Shown here one piece after another: positions 35,113 to 47,025 of a stretch of 64,000 nt of DNA (positions within the stretch are counted from its first letter, which is position 1; every line of letters begins with the position of its first letter). Under the pieces are notes generated by a model, which ran no database searches, was not told the origin of the DNA, and was given only the letters and a program-made list of their open reading frames with translations. Position numbers and translations under genes: made by a program. The stretch is from Batrachochytrium dendrobatidis JAM81 (taxonomy: Eukaryota; Chytridiomycota; Chytridiomycetes; Rhizophydiales), in NCBI RefSeq assembly GCF_000203795.2, contig NW_006281106.1, positions 687,302-751,301 on the forward strand, in the 5' to 3' direction.

Positions 35113-37834
35113 ATGGGAAACCAGTTGTCTAACGGACGAAGCTCTCAGCAACAAGAGAATGGCTCAAACCAAGAACAAAGGACTTTACAGAGTGGAACAG
35201 CATCAACGACTAGAGCCAGACAAACACGAATGCTCCGCAGACAGATGCTTCCTGTCAATCCTTTAGTTCCAACATCTGTCCTACGATTCTTGGGATTACC
35301 GCCTCATGATAACGAACCATCTGCAGTACCTCAAAGCCACCACAATGAACTAGAGCACAGAGATGACATGGATGGGGTGTTGAGTCACGACCATCAGCCA
35401 GACCCCGTTCAAGAGTCATTCGTCTCCAGTCATCCCCGGCACTCGGATGCTGTTGGCTCCATTACAGGTGTGCGACAGCGTCGATCCATGCGTCCCTTAC
35501 TGGCTGCTCGTCAGTCTCGTATTGACATGCGATCTGTGGCAAACACTGTTAGTGAATCCATGCAGTCTTTCCCTGCTGATGCTCCGCTTGATGCCAACAC
35601 TGTGGAGGGTTCTCTGGGCTTGAATGACCAGTTTCCTCTGGAAACTGGCATTGATACCAACACTTCTCAGGGTTCAACACCTGGTCTGGCTGCAGCCAGT
35701 TCCAACGCTATTTCTACAGACATGGACACTACCACTGGTAATTATCTAATATTCTCATTGACATGTCTAACAGGTGTGTGTACTGACAGATACCATCTTT
35801 TACTGTTTTTGAAATTCCATCTCAGATTTGCATGCTTCACCAATCATCAATCAATCTACTGAACATGGCGATACATCTGATATGATGGATCAACCTGAAA
35901 TCGAAGATGGCAATGAGAGTAACAGAAATCAAGACTCTACCACTAGTCCAAGACAGGAGAGAGGTCAGGTGTTGGATGGCACTTTGCAAAGCCTTTTGAC
36001 TTCCATCTTATCATCCCTTCCACCTCATCTTATTCCTGGTGCTGTTATCCAATCTGAACACGCCCCATCTACCCAAGACATCCCTTCCCAAACCTCGTTA
36101 CCCAATATCACTCAGTCTGATAGTAGACCTGCTCGCCGACCGCCTCTTGTTATTTTAGCCTTGCGAGCTCTTTCAACTGACACCGCATCTTCAGATTCTC
36201 CGGCAACCGCGCCTGAACAAAGAACAGACAGTGCAAATGATTCAAATTCCGCAACTGCACCCCAAGGCACATCCAACGAGACTGTTGATGGCACACCAAC
36301 TGAACATGTATCTATTCCAACTCCTTGGATGGTGTATGTCATGTCGCAGTCAGGTGCTTTGTTGATGCGAATGGGCAATCAAGGTGCTGATCCGTCTGCT
36401 GCTGAGATGCCACTCACTGCTCCGCTGCCTGATGGCGCTGATTCTCAGGAAAGACGACCGGTCTTTGGTCCTATTCAACCACCCTCAACAGCTACACAGC
36501 CATCCGATAATGTAGCAGCATCTGATGCAAGTTCTACTCAACCGTATTTTAATCCATTCAGTATGTTTGCCAATTCTATGCTCTCGGGTACGAGAAACAG
36601 CTCTGGCTTTGCGACTTCACCTACATTGCCATCGCATGAACTGCCAGGCCAATCTTTGCTTTCTCCCGAGTTTTTGGGATCTGGGTCGGCTGCATCTGAT
36701 AGAACTAATACTGCACCAACAGGTGGTTCTATTCCAATACCGAGTTCATTTGGTCCAAATGATCGACAAGGACTTGCTAATCTTGCACTCCCCTTTGCGC
36801 TTTCGCTCATAATGCGAACCACTCGAGCTAATTCAGGACTGCGTGATGCACAGCCTACATCTTCGACAGCGATGGATCCACAGCAGTCTGCAACCAACGA
36901 CACGACGACACATTCTGACACTATACCTCGTGGTGTAGACGAACAGTCATCCAACCAGGCCCATTCAGGTGGTGATGATCAGAGGGGTTTGAGTGATGAT
37001 GAAGCAGGTGAGAATGAGCAAGCAACACCACGCGCTTCTCGTACACGATCGCTTCCTGGATTAGGAGATGCTGGCACTACTCCAGGCAGTATGATACGAT
37101 CACTTTTGCTTCAAACGCTTCTTGGAGCAGCACTATCAGGGCTTGGGCCGTCTTTGGATGGTGGTATTTTGGGGTCTACAGGTGATGGAGCGAATCGAGA
37201 TGGCACTGGTGATGCCCAATCTGATGCAACAGATACCAATGCGCAGCGAAGATCTCAGGGATTAGACTATGATATGTTGCTTCAGCTCGGTGAGATGCTT
37301 GGTCCTGCTCGTCGCATGAATGCTCAACAGAGCGATGTAGACGAGCACATTCCTATGATTGTTTATAAGCATGCAGATGCACTACTGCCAAGAGTGTTTG
37401 CAAATACTGGAGTGGAGTTTGATCCTATGCCAGAATCAACATCAACCGACACAATTGTAGCCGAGAGTCTTGGAGTAGATGAATCGACAGATCATAGTGA
37501 TTTGAAATCACTGCTGGTATCTAAACCGATAGACTATGGAGTGCAGCATCTTCTTGGTGAAACACACGAGAAATGTACGATTTGTCTGACACCCTATGAA
37601 GAGGATGACGAGCTACGAATACTGTCGTGTCGACATGGATTTCATAAGACGTGCTTGGATCAATGGCTTGTATCTTATCGCAACTCATGTCCTATATGCC
37701 GATCCAAGGGAGTAGCATCGTCCAATGCGCCAGACGCGACAACAAATGATACAACAGTTGGACAGGGAGCAGCAGGTGGTCGAGATGGTTCAAGGTCTGA
37801 ACTTCCCAATGCAATTTTATTTTTACTTTCGTAA
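35113..37834 (+). CDS. RING-H2 E3 ubiquitin ligase with N-myristoylation motif
   Basis: Exons 35113..35737 and 35826..37834 join in phase 1 to 877 residues. The protein begins MGNQLSNGRSS: Gly2 and Ser6 fit an N-myristoylation signal, which would tether it to membranes (inference). Most of it is long, low-complexity and rich in Ser, Thr, Asp, Gln and Pro. The RING-H2 finger is near the C-terminus (about 37573-37705): CTICLTPYEEDD, LSCRHGFHKTCLDQWL and CPICRS give the C3H2C3 ligand set. Such proteins transfer ubiquitin from an E2. A short hydrophobic stretch (IRSLLLQTLLGAALSGLG) lies upstream of the RING. Substrates are unknown. The ATG at 35113 is preferred because it gives the myristoylation motif and an upstream in-frame stretch has no ATG. 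Confidence 0.88.
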
Positions 37835-38184
37835 TAGAATGATCGATACTAGTGCATTTTCTGGTGTAATGTGTAATTGAGTTGAGAGTCTGCGCCACAT
37901 CTTTGCAATATAAAAAGAGTTTTCTTTTGAATGGAATGTTTCCTTACATAAAAAACTGACGAGGGCTTATACCAGGGATTGCAGGTCACACCATGTGCTT
38001 TCTATAAATGGCGCTACTCAATATCGATTAAATTATGCAGCTTTTCTAATGTTGATCAGCTAGATTCCTACCCGCTGTTTTTACTTCGCTGGCTGCATAC
38101 ATTTTGCATATTCAAATATATTTATTATTTCTTTCAATCGTTTTATTTCTGGTTTGGATGGGAATCGATTCTTGTACTTTATAA
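37835..38184. other. Intergenic
   Basis: About 350 bp of AT-rich sequence between two plus-strand genes. No exon or repeat copy was seen. Confidence 0.5.
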
Positions 38185-40850
38185 ATGAATAAAGACGTTA
38201 GATCCATGTCTGCTCATGTTCCTGAATCAGGGACAGTCCAGATGAATCAAAACAACATTCCGTCGGTTATGCCTGTGCTTCTGAATGCAAGCACAGTAGA
38301 GAGTCCAGGTGTTCAAGAGCAGCCTGTTTTCAACAACGATGCTGTTAATGTTCAGGTTGAATCGGACATTGTAGACTCGATGGTTTCTGCAGACACCTCG
38401 AGAGTGCTGCTGATATATACTGGTGGAACCATTGGCATGCAGAATTCTCATCCGCATGGCTATCGACCAGTCAAGGGTTATCTGACGCAGACGCTGGCTA
38501 ATATGCTGAGATTTCATACTCAGACAGCAGAGGGTTGGGCTCATCCTCACAACTATGGCCACGGGGCTTCAACTCCCATCCATTCAGTGCCTCGATTCAC
38601 TAATTTGGTTAATGTGATTCTCGAAGACTCGAATGTTGGCATGTCGACTGCCAACAGCAGCACCACATCTAACCCTTCAAACACTCGTGTTGTCAATGGT
38701 ACGCCAGTTAAACAAATTCAGCTGCCTGCTCTCATCTCACCACCTTCTCTCTACGGTAAACGCATCAATTACTCCATTCTCGAGTATGAGCCTTTACTCG
38801 ACTCTTCAAATATGACCATGACCGATTGGGTCAAGATTGCTACAAATATCGAAGTCAACTATCGTCTGTTTGACGCCTTCATCATCCTTCATGGCACTGA
38901 TACCATGGCTTACACGGCTTCTGCACTCAGTTTCATGCTCGAGGATCTTGGAAAAACTGTGATTGTCACGGGCTCGCAGGTCCCATTGGCCGAAGTGCGT
39001 AATGATGCTGTCGATAATTTGCTAGGTGCATTAACAATCGCTGGCCATTTTGTCATCCCAGAAGTTGGCCTGTTTTTCGATAACAAATTGTTTCGAGGAA
39101 ACCGTTCTTCAAAAGTAAACGCTGTCGATTTCAATGCCTTTGATTCTCCTAATCTGCGTCCTTTAGTCAATGTCGGCATTAATATTGGTATGTATATGTT
39201 GGTGTTTTTTAAACCCCATGTTGATTTGGTTGCACTGTGCTGATCTATACTAGATGTATCGTGGGTGGATATTTGGAGGCCAAAACGAATTGCTGAATTT
39301 AGAACATTCAAGGCCATGAATCCTTCGGTAGCAACGCTGCGACTATTTCCTGGCATTACTGAGGCAACTGTGCGTGCATTTTTGTCACCTCCAATTGCTG
39401 GCGTAGTTCTAGAAACTTATGGATCTGGAAATGCACCAAGCAATCGTCATGAACTACTCAAGGCGTTCAAAGAGGCCTGCGATAGAGGTGTTGTGATCGT
39501 CAATTGCACTCAGGCAAGTCTCACTGCCTTTAGATTTTGATATGATTGGGTTTTGGTCGTATCATCTGATTCAAACTATGTTTTCAGTGTAAAAGAGGGC
39601 TTGTAACGGATATTTACGAAACAGGAAAGGCATTGACTGCAATTGGAATCGTGCCAGGAGCTGACATGACACCTGAATGTGCTCTAACTAAACTATCTTA
39701 TTTACTTGCCAAGTATTCGGATGTTCATATTCTGCGCAGATTGATGCGAAAAAGCTTAAGAGGAGAACTTACCATTCCGGTGCGTCGTCAACGATTCACT
39801 TATTTTATGCGTCCAAGTGGTTCAACTGCCATCTCCAGCCACGGAAATTCTATTTCGTCCTTGCTTGCAATGCTAGGTGTTCATCGCCCAATACATTCGA
39901 CATCTCGCAGACCAAGTGAGCTTCTCGAACAGGATTCTTATTCAAGTAGTTTGGGCCAACAGTTTGGCGAATCCGGTGCAGAAACGGATGATCCAGAAGC
40001 CTACTCTAGCAATTTAGAGAATGTGTTGGTTCCTCTCTTGCTTTGTCAGGCTGTACGCGCAGTTGATCTATCTGGATTAACTACTGTTTTAAACGAGTAT
40101 GAGCATATGGTGAATGTCCAAGACTATGACGGACGTGGGCCATTGCACGTTGCTGCGAGTGATGGTCAGCGTGACTGTGTCGAATTGCTTCTTCGTCATG
40201 GTGCCAACGTTCATTTGCGTGACAACTTTGGGCATTCTGCCTTGTTTGATTGTGTTTCAGGAGGTCATGTCGAAGTGGCTTCACTACTAAGAAAAGCTGG
40301 CTCTCATTTTTCCTTGGAAGAGGAAACTGACGTGACATGGCTACTCTGCAAGTAAGTAGATTACATAAACAAGCTGTATCCTTTCAATTTGTTCACTAGC
40401 TGTTTTTGACTTGTTAGATCTGTTGTCAATGGTGATGTTTCCCGAGTGCGTATGCTAATGGAATGTGGCGCAGACATGAATAAACCTGTACAAGACGGTC
40501 GCACCGCTCTTCATCTAGCGGTTTCTCATAACCACATTGCGCTCCTTCAGCTGATCATCCATGCTGCGAGAGAGATTCAACTTAGCCAACATCTTGCTTC
40601 ATGTACTGTCCAGTCTCCTATATCTCCTGATGTACCCCCTCTCAGCATGCATTCTAATCTCAGCTTGTCCAACTTGATGGACATGTCGAGAGGGCTGTCC
40701 TCATCGGCTCTGCCGCATACTACAGGTGTAAACCTTGAACCGGTGGATGGGTGGGGAAATACTCCCTTGGATGATGCAGTGCGGTTGGGACGTGACGAGG
40801 CTGCAGCGATTCTTCACGATGCACTGATACTGTCCAAAACGGACGAGTAA
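38185..40850 (+). CDS. Cytosolic L-asparaginase with C-terminal ankyrin repeats (ASPG type)
   Basis: Exons 38185..39187, 39254..39513, 39588..40351 and 40418..40850 give 819 residues. Both type-I asparaginase threonine motifs are present: YTGGTIGM and LHGTDTMAYTASALSFML. VTGSQVPLAEVRNDAVDNLLGA and VIVNCTQCKRGLVTDIYETG complete the family pattern. After the catalytic domain come ankyrin repeats, for example DGRGPLHVAASDGQRDCVELLLRHGANVHLRDN and DGRTALHLAVSHNHIALLQLII. Animal 60-kDa lysophospholipase/asparaginase proteins have the same layout. The reaction is asparagine to aspartate and ammonia. The second intron (39514-39587) starts with GC, not GT: the frame requires the junction CAG|gcaagt. 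An N-terminal ~70-residue leader is disordered. Confidence 0.92.
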
Positions 40851-41010
40851 TCGAGTCAGTGGTCCATTTTGGAACTCGGTACCAGACATACACCATTGCT
40901 CTGTAAAAAAATACTTTTAAAATAGATTCACACGATGGGTTTAAAGTAGTATTTATGTATATTGGATAAATGAGTGAAAATCGTGTCTCCAAGTTGGAAA
41001 CAAATGTAAA

Positions 41011-44000
41011 TCATAGCATCGAATGTGGATCCATATTCCACCATTTTTTACAACTTCCTTCCGTGTCGCTTCGGACATAGAAAAGAATATACGCAGCCTC
41101 GGACTATGTTCAACAGGTTAAATTCTCAAGTCAGTATCAAACGCCATACAATTTTGGGAATAAATCAAACAGCAGCAATAGATTCACATTACCTGAATGG
41201 TTTTTTCATCAATACTGGATATCTTGGAATCGTCAAAATTGTACCACTGTTGAAGAACTTCATTCTTTACTTGTGCTGTGTAATGGCCGCCACTAAGACT
41301 TCCAAAATGATTCTAACATCAACGTACAAGATCAGTATCAAACAAGAAACAATCCTACCCATCTGTAGATGATGCAACTTACAGATACAGCAAATAAATT
41401 GTACGAGTAAGTATTGACGTTAAGTAATAAGGTATTTGAAAGTGTACTACTGGGCATTAGATATGACGACAGGTTTAAATCGCTACACAGAAAAAATCAA
41501 CAAAGTGTCAGGTATTTCATTAGACCATTCGATGCATTCACCATAAGCTTGTTGGTCTATTATCATCAAAAGAAATCGGATTCATGAAACATACGTACTT
41601 TGGTTTAAAGTATACATAGGTTCCCACCTTGTTCCTAAATGGACCATCGAATGAAAACCGTTTGAAATGAATCAGTAAAATAACAGGAAGCGTAGCAATC
41701 GTCAACTTTTTAGTAGCTCGCCGCCGAGTTTTGCACCTTGGACACATCCTAAAATAAAGCATATTGAGTCATGCATTAATAAATGTTTGACAACCATACT
41801 AGCTATACCAACTCACCAAGCATTATCCCCATCAAGAATCTCCTCTTCAACAAACAGTTTTAGACAATCATCCAACAGTACAGGTCCACCCTTGACTCCG
41901 TTTCGATTCTTGGTTGGAATTGGCAACGACAAGTACATGAATGGATTGAAAGTCGTTGATGTCTTATTGCATGTCAAGCACCGTAGACGTGACTTGAGTA
42001 GGCCTTGAAACGTGTCAACAACAATCGATTTGTTGCGCTTGCAATACAGCTGCCACTCCTTTTCAAGTAGTACTTCGTCTGGAATTCCTTCAGTATCGTC
42101 GTCGGCTTGTACATGAGTACCAGAGCGACCGTCGCGACTGATCATCTGCATAGGCTTAGATGTCGGCTCTGGACCTGTTCGTGAAATATTAAGATCCTCA
42201 TGCAAAGCGTCGAGTAGAGCAGACAGAAACTCTTGAGAGTCGTGCTGATCATTGCCTGAAAAAGAGGGCAACACCTCGCTTATTACCGATTTGAATTCTG
42301 AAGGAACTACTACAGTTTCTTGTGCTCGGTAGATGGTTTGAATTAATGCACTATACGACTCTACCACGGTGCCTTTGCTTCCAAGTGGATTGGCTCTGTT
42401 TATAAACTTACGGTATGTGCCAGTAAGAAAAAATCGAGTGAGAAGTGTAGTTCCACTAAGGCATTGAATAATAGAATTCATAAAGCAGGTATTTCCAAGG
42501 TTACGAAGCCCAGCCATGCCTAGTTCTGTAGAGGATGCTCGGATTTGTAAAGTATTCAAATCGCTGAGGGTAGTATTTGGAGTATTCCGAGGTATGAATC
42601 TGTGAGCAACATTTTCGGGAGGTCGTAAATTTGGTAAAGGTAGTCGATTCATAAGTGTATTATTATTCATCGCCTGCAATGGATGATATACTCTTTGGGT
42701 ATCCGCAGTTGTAGAAGGCGAAGAGGAAGACGTTCTTCGCATTGCAGTTGGCTTTGGAGTAATGATAGTGGACGAGTAATTATTAGCCGCTAAAGTGTTT
42801 GATGCTTTTGGCATCAAAGGTGAAGTTGAAAAAGATGTGGTGCCTATCAGTTCAGGATTAAATGCTTTCACATTATGGGCCATTGAACTGTGGTAATTAG
42901 TTGATGGGGGCGACGGAGGGGACAAATGCTGTCTAGAGGGTATGCTAGAAAAAGGATTTGGTTTTAACAATGAGGAACTTGATGGTGAAATTTGCTGGGT
43001 TGCCAAAGGAATAGTATTTGATTCTTCAGGGCTGAAAGTAGTATTAGGCATACGTGGACGTGATAGATTCATACGCTCTAATGCTGCCGGTTTTGCAGGA
43101 ATGGCTGGAGCCTCCCGAGTGGGAGAACTTAACTCGGGGTATGCCGCAATAAAATCTGTCATTTCTGTATTAAAATCAAGTTCACTTTCCATAGTTGATG
43201 ATTGAGCCATACTAGTAGTTGGATGCTCTGTATAAAAAGTATCCGTCGAATTTGGTGATTTTCTAGGATAAGGGCTAACAGCGGGATACGTTGCATATTC
43301 TGGAACATTTGGCGAAGAGCCTTCTTGAGATGAGCTTTTCTCCAAAGGTCGCTGTGATGCATTAGCACACATAATCGAAATACCCAAATTGGAATTAGTC
43401 GATTGAGGGGGTGTATTGGATAGTTGCGATGCACCTGATAAGCCACTGGTCTGATTTGTGTCATTGGAAATGATACTTCCAAATGGAATCCGAGTTGGTA
43501 CTTGAGATAGAGTTGGCTCGTCTGCTTTCAAATGAGATCCAGTACTTTGTAAAACGTTATACTTTGATGACACGGGTGGTGGTGAAAAAGGTTTTGTTGA
43601 TCCCAATTTCTGTTCCTGGTATTGATCTTGAATAGCTTTGAATTTCCCAGGCGGCATTCCAATACCAGATGTGTTCAACTGATTTATATTGCGCGATGTG
43701 ACTGCATGATCGAAATTTGATGATGCTCCTCGTTGGTTGACGTACTCGTGAACACTTCGAATAACCTGAGGTTCATTTAAAGAAGACGAAGAATGTTGAG
43801 GAAGAGGTACGGGTGATTTTTGATGATCCTTTGAAAGTGAATTGGCGTCTAGATTCAAATGTGATGTATCTTTGGTCGAGAGCAATTCGCGTTGAGCCAA
43901 AGGGTAGTTGTTTGAAGAAATAGACTGCTGTAGTGGAGCCTTTGATTGATTTCCAAGTTCATCTACCATGGCTGTATTATCCACTTCGGTAATGCCGCAT

Positions 44001-45596
44001 CCCTCTCCAATCTCAACCCAATCGCTTTGTGGAACAGGCAGTAGTTGAACGTAATCAGACCAAGCCGTATATCCTCCTTGTAACATCACAAGGTTTTCCT
44101 TTGAAATCTTGTTAAATTCAAAGTTACAAATAATATCGGCAAGCTGAAATGGTGTGGATGAAGAATCAACTGGAAAAGATGAGGCATCAAGCAACACAAC
44201 AATGTCATACTGATTGCGAGCCTCAAAAAGCTTGGAATGCAAAATACTAGACCCAAATGCATTAAGAAACAGTTCAAAGCTGTCTGATTCAACACTCTCT
44301 GATTTTAACCACTCTGGCTCAATGTTAACAACCCCACCATGAATAATGGAGTTGGCGCTACGAGGACGCTTCCAAGCAATATGCCCGAGAATATACTCCT
44401 CCTTGGGTCGCACATCCAAAATAAGTACCGATTTAAAAGGACCTGCTATAATATCAAACAGCTGCTTGCAGGTTATACTAGCATAATTTCTTTTGCCAGA
44501 TTTAAAATCCAAACTATCGAGATAATTGCAGTCAGATGGGGAGAAGGGTGATGATTTAGTTGTCTGGCTCGAGTAATTTTGCTGGATTTGAAGATGTCGA
44601 CTTGAATCAGCAAAACCTTTTTCAGTGGATAGTGATGAATATTGTTTTGGTAAGCCATCTAAATTCAAAGTCGATGACTTTGTTATATTAGAATTTACAG
44701 AATTGGTAATACCTTTGGTTATGGTGGGGCTATTAGGAATTGAAGATGATTGTTGCTTCAGTTTTAAATCGTTATTTGACCGCTCCCAGCTTTCAGATCT
44801 GAAAATAATTAATCGCTTCAAATTTTCCACAGTATCCATTGCAACTTTGGCTTTCTAAAAAAATGGGTAAATATTTGAATCTTGAATGCAATTGCCAACA
44901 ACTCAAACCAGCAAATCCAATCAAACTTACTTGCCGCAACAATGTATATTTAATATCATTTACATTAAAATCCCTGTGTTTGGGAATCACCTCAAGTACG
45001 ATACTACCAAGTTCAAGATTTCAGTTAGTCTATTAACATCAAAAGGATAGATTATCCATGCTTTCAAGGTATACCAACAAGCTGATTATATCTGACAAGA
45101 TTTTAGAATCAACTGTACCTGATTCCTTTTTGTATTTTGATAAATGCAGTGTCCAGTTCCCCATGAGCATAATCATTTTTACCCTAAATAAAGAGTAAAA
45201 CAAGAGTTAGACAAGTGCTGATGCAATGACATTTTGATTCATTATTCCGGTCTATTCTGAATAAGATATAGGGTTGCAATTGAATATGGAATGCAGCCAT
45301 GGCAAGCTTTCCATTACCTCGTCGAGCAGTTTATTGGCAGAATTGATCCATGTTTGAGAAGCAAGAGATGGATTATTTGCCAAAAGGTCAGCAGTTGATG
45401 CTCTTTCACAGAGGTCTCGATGTGAGGGAGGTTTCTGAGAAGCAATCATAGTGATGGCCTGGTTGGAATGCAGCAATCCTGGTACTTCATGGCCTCGACC
45501 GAGACTTGCATCCAAAAGTGAATTCGTCGTTGCAGACGCTTTGCTGTATTGCTGGGCAGGGATATCCGGCCTTGCAGAGAAATCCCTCGAGTCCAT
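41011..45596 (-). CDS. Ubiquitin-specific protease with rhodanese domain (USP8/Doa4-like)
   Basis: Eight minus-strand exons join in phase to 1305 residues: 45596..45318, 45183..45119, 45003..44931, 44854..41817, 41748..41599, 41482..41383, 41312..41193, 41103..41011. The N-terminus is helical (TWINSANKLLDEGKNDYAHG). A rhodanese-like domain follows (LILDVRPKEEYILGHI ... NLVMLQGGYTAWSDYV); its usual catalytic Cys is absent, as in USP8. A long Ser/Pro/Asn-rich linker leads to the USP domain: Cys box GLRNLGNTCFMNSIIQCL, paired zinc-type CxxC sites (LRCLTCNKTS and MCPRCKTRRR), and His box GGHYTAQV, ending SEAAYILFYVRS. Members remove ubiquitin from endosomal cargo before degradation; the process here is inferred. 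The start ATG is 125 bp from the divergent phosphatase gene. Confidence 0.92.
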
Positions 45597-45721
45597 TATG
45601 CCGAGACTGCAGTGTTTTGCCAAATATACTAATTGGGCAAACTTGACAATTTGATTGTCAACTTGTTGAATGCAAACTGCCAAACTGACCGACAAATTGG
45701 CATTTTTATTGCTAACACTCG
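45597..45721. promoter_or_regulatory. Short bidirectional promoter region
   Basis: Only 125 bp separate the start codons of the divergent USP (-) and phosphatase-like (+) genes, so both must be driven from here or from inside the transcribed regions. No clear TATA box was found. Confidence 0.45.
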
Positions 45722-46591
45722 ATGACTTCACAAGTTGTCTTTCCGGATGTTTACGGAATTGTTGAGAAGAAAGTGTACAGATCGTCATCACTGCAGCCAG
45801 CGTCTTATCCGCTGTTCAGACATGTCAAAACCATTCTGTCGCTCTCTCCAGAAGCACCTACGAAAAGCTTACTTAATTGGATAGAAGACAACCGCATGAC
45901 TCTGGTAGGGTTTGTCTAAGCTAGATAGCTGCTGCGACAGCAACTGAGTTGGTATGGATATTGACTGTTTTGGTATAACTGTTCAATTCAGATTCATCTC
46001 GGATATCAGCAGCTCATCAAACCCAACACCAACAGCTGGAGACCAGTGTCTGAAGAGATGATCAAGGAAGGTTTGGAGTTGATTCTTAATGCAGACAAAC
46101 ACCCACTACTTATAATGTGCACGTAAGTCTACACTTGGACTAATGGCTGTAGCAACTCGTTCTAGTGTCTTTCCACAATGTTATACATACTGCCTCGTAC
46201 AAACATATTGATAACTTTATTTCTGACAATCAGATCTGGAGTCCAAGAAACTGGTGCTCTTGTTGGATGCTTGAGGAAACTACAAGGTTGGAATTTTAAC
46301 TCTATTGTCGTCGAGGTAAACCAGTGATTTGATGCTCTAAATAATATGAAATGCAAGCAGCTAACACATCAACTGTTCAAGTATCGAAGCTTTGCAGGAA
46401 ATAAAAGCAGATATGTTAATGAACAGTTTATTGAACTGTTTGACTTGGATCTGGTAACGCTTCCAAAGAATCTTCCTTGTTGGTTTATAGAGCATCTGAG
46501 ATTGCTACAGGAAGAGACTGAACTAAAAAACAAGCATTCAGATTCAATAGGTTTACCTTCAGCTACATTGTGCATAGATCATGCCGTGTAA
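45722..46591 (+). CDS. Oca/Siw14-family phosphatase-like protein, catalytic loop altered
   Basis: Exons 45722..45904, 45992..46122, 46234..46315 and 46382..46591 join in phase to 201 residues, the usual size of this family. FPDVYGIVEKKVYRSSSLQPASYPLFRHV matches the N-terminal strand pattern of Siw14/Oca proteins. ILSLSPEAPTKSLLNWIEDNRM and the helix before the loop also fit. The expected C-x5-R loop reads CTSGVQETGALVG: the Cys remains but the Arg is missing. The protein is therefore probably inactive as a phosphatase, like some Oca subunits in yeast. Those act in a complex linked to oxidant stress and inositol-pyrophosphate signalling; this link is inferred. Confidence 0.75.
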
Positions 46592-47025
46592 TCAGTATGC
46601 ATATTTCTCCAATATGTTTATAAATACCAATCATATTTTACAACAGTATTCACGCAAAATAAAATACTTGTATTTATCTTGCAGTAATTGTTTTGAAATA
46701 AATAATGTTTAAACTCCAGCTCAACAACAACGATGCACATCTCAGTAATACAATTGTGCACGTCAATCACCATTGAATTGTCAATGTTGTCCAGTACATT
46801 GACTGCTTATTACACACCGACACTGCTATTTAGTACTTTATTCCACTTCAATACGGTTGTAATAAAAGTCTGTATTTTTTGAGATTCAGAATATATTGGT
46901 TTAACTCCAACATCTGCTCACAAACTGAACCAGTTCACGTGATATTCATTTGCTTTTGAGCTCTGCTGCTCACCAAAAATTCAAATTCATTTTTTGTTCT
47001 TCATTTATATTTTTGGTCCGTTTTA
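46592..47025. other. Intergenic with a TIR element
   Basis: Contains the element 46641-46859. The remaining 170 bp before the urb1 start is pyrimidine-rich and shows no exon. Confidence 0.5.
46641..46859 (+). mobile_element. TIR element, about 220 bp, with TA target site
   Basis: Left end caacagtattcacgcaa and right end cttcaatacggttg are imperfect inverted copies flanked by TA (46639-40, 46860-61). Inside are ctcagtaatacaattgt and gttgtccagtacattgac, shared with the copies at 22870 and 25440. Confidence 0.75.
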
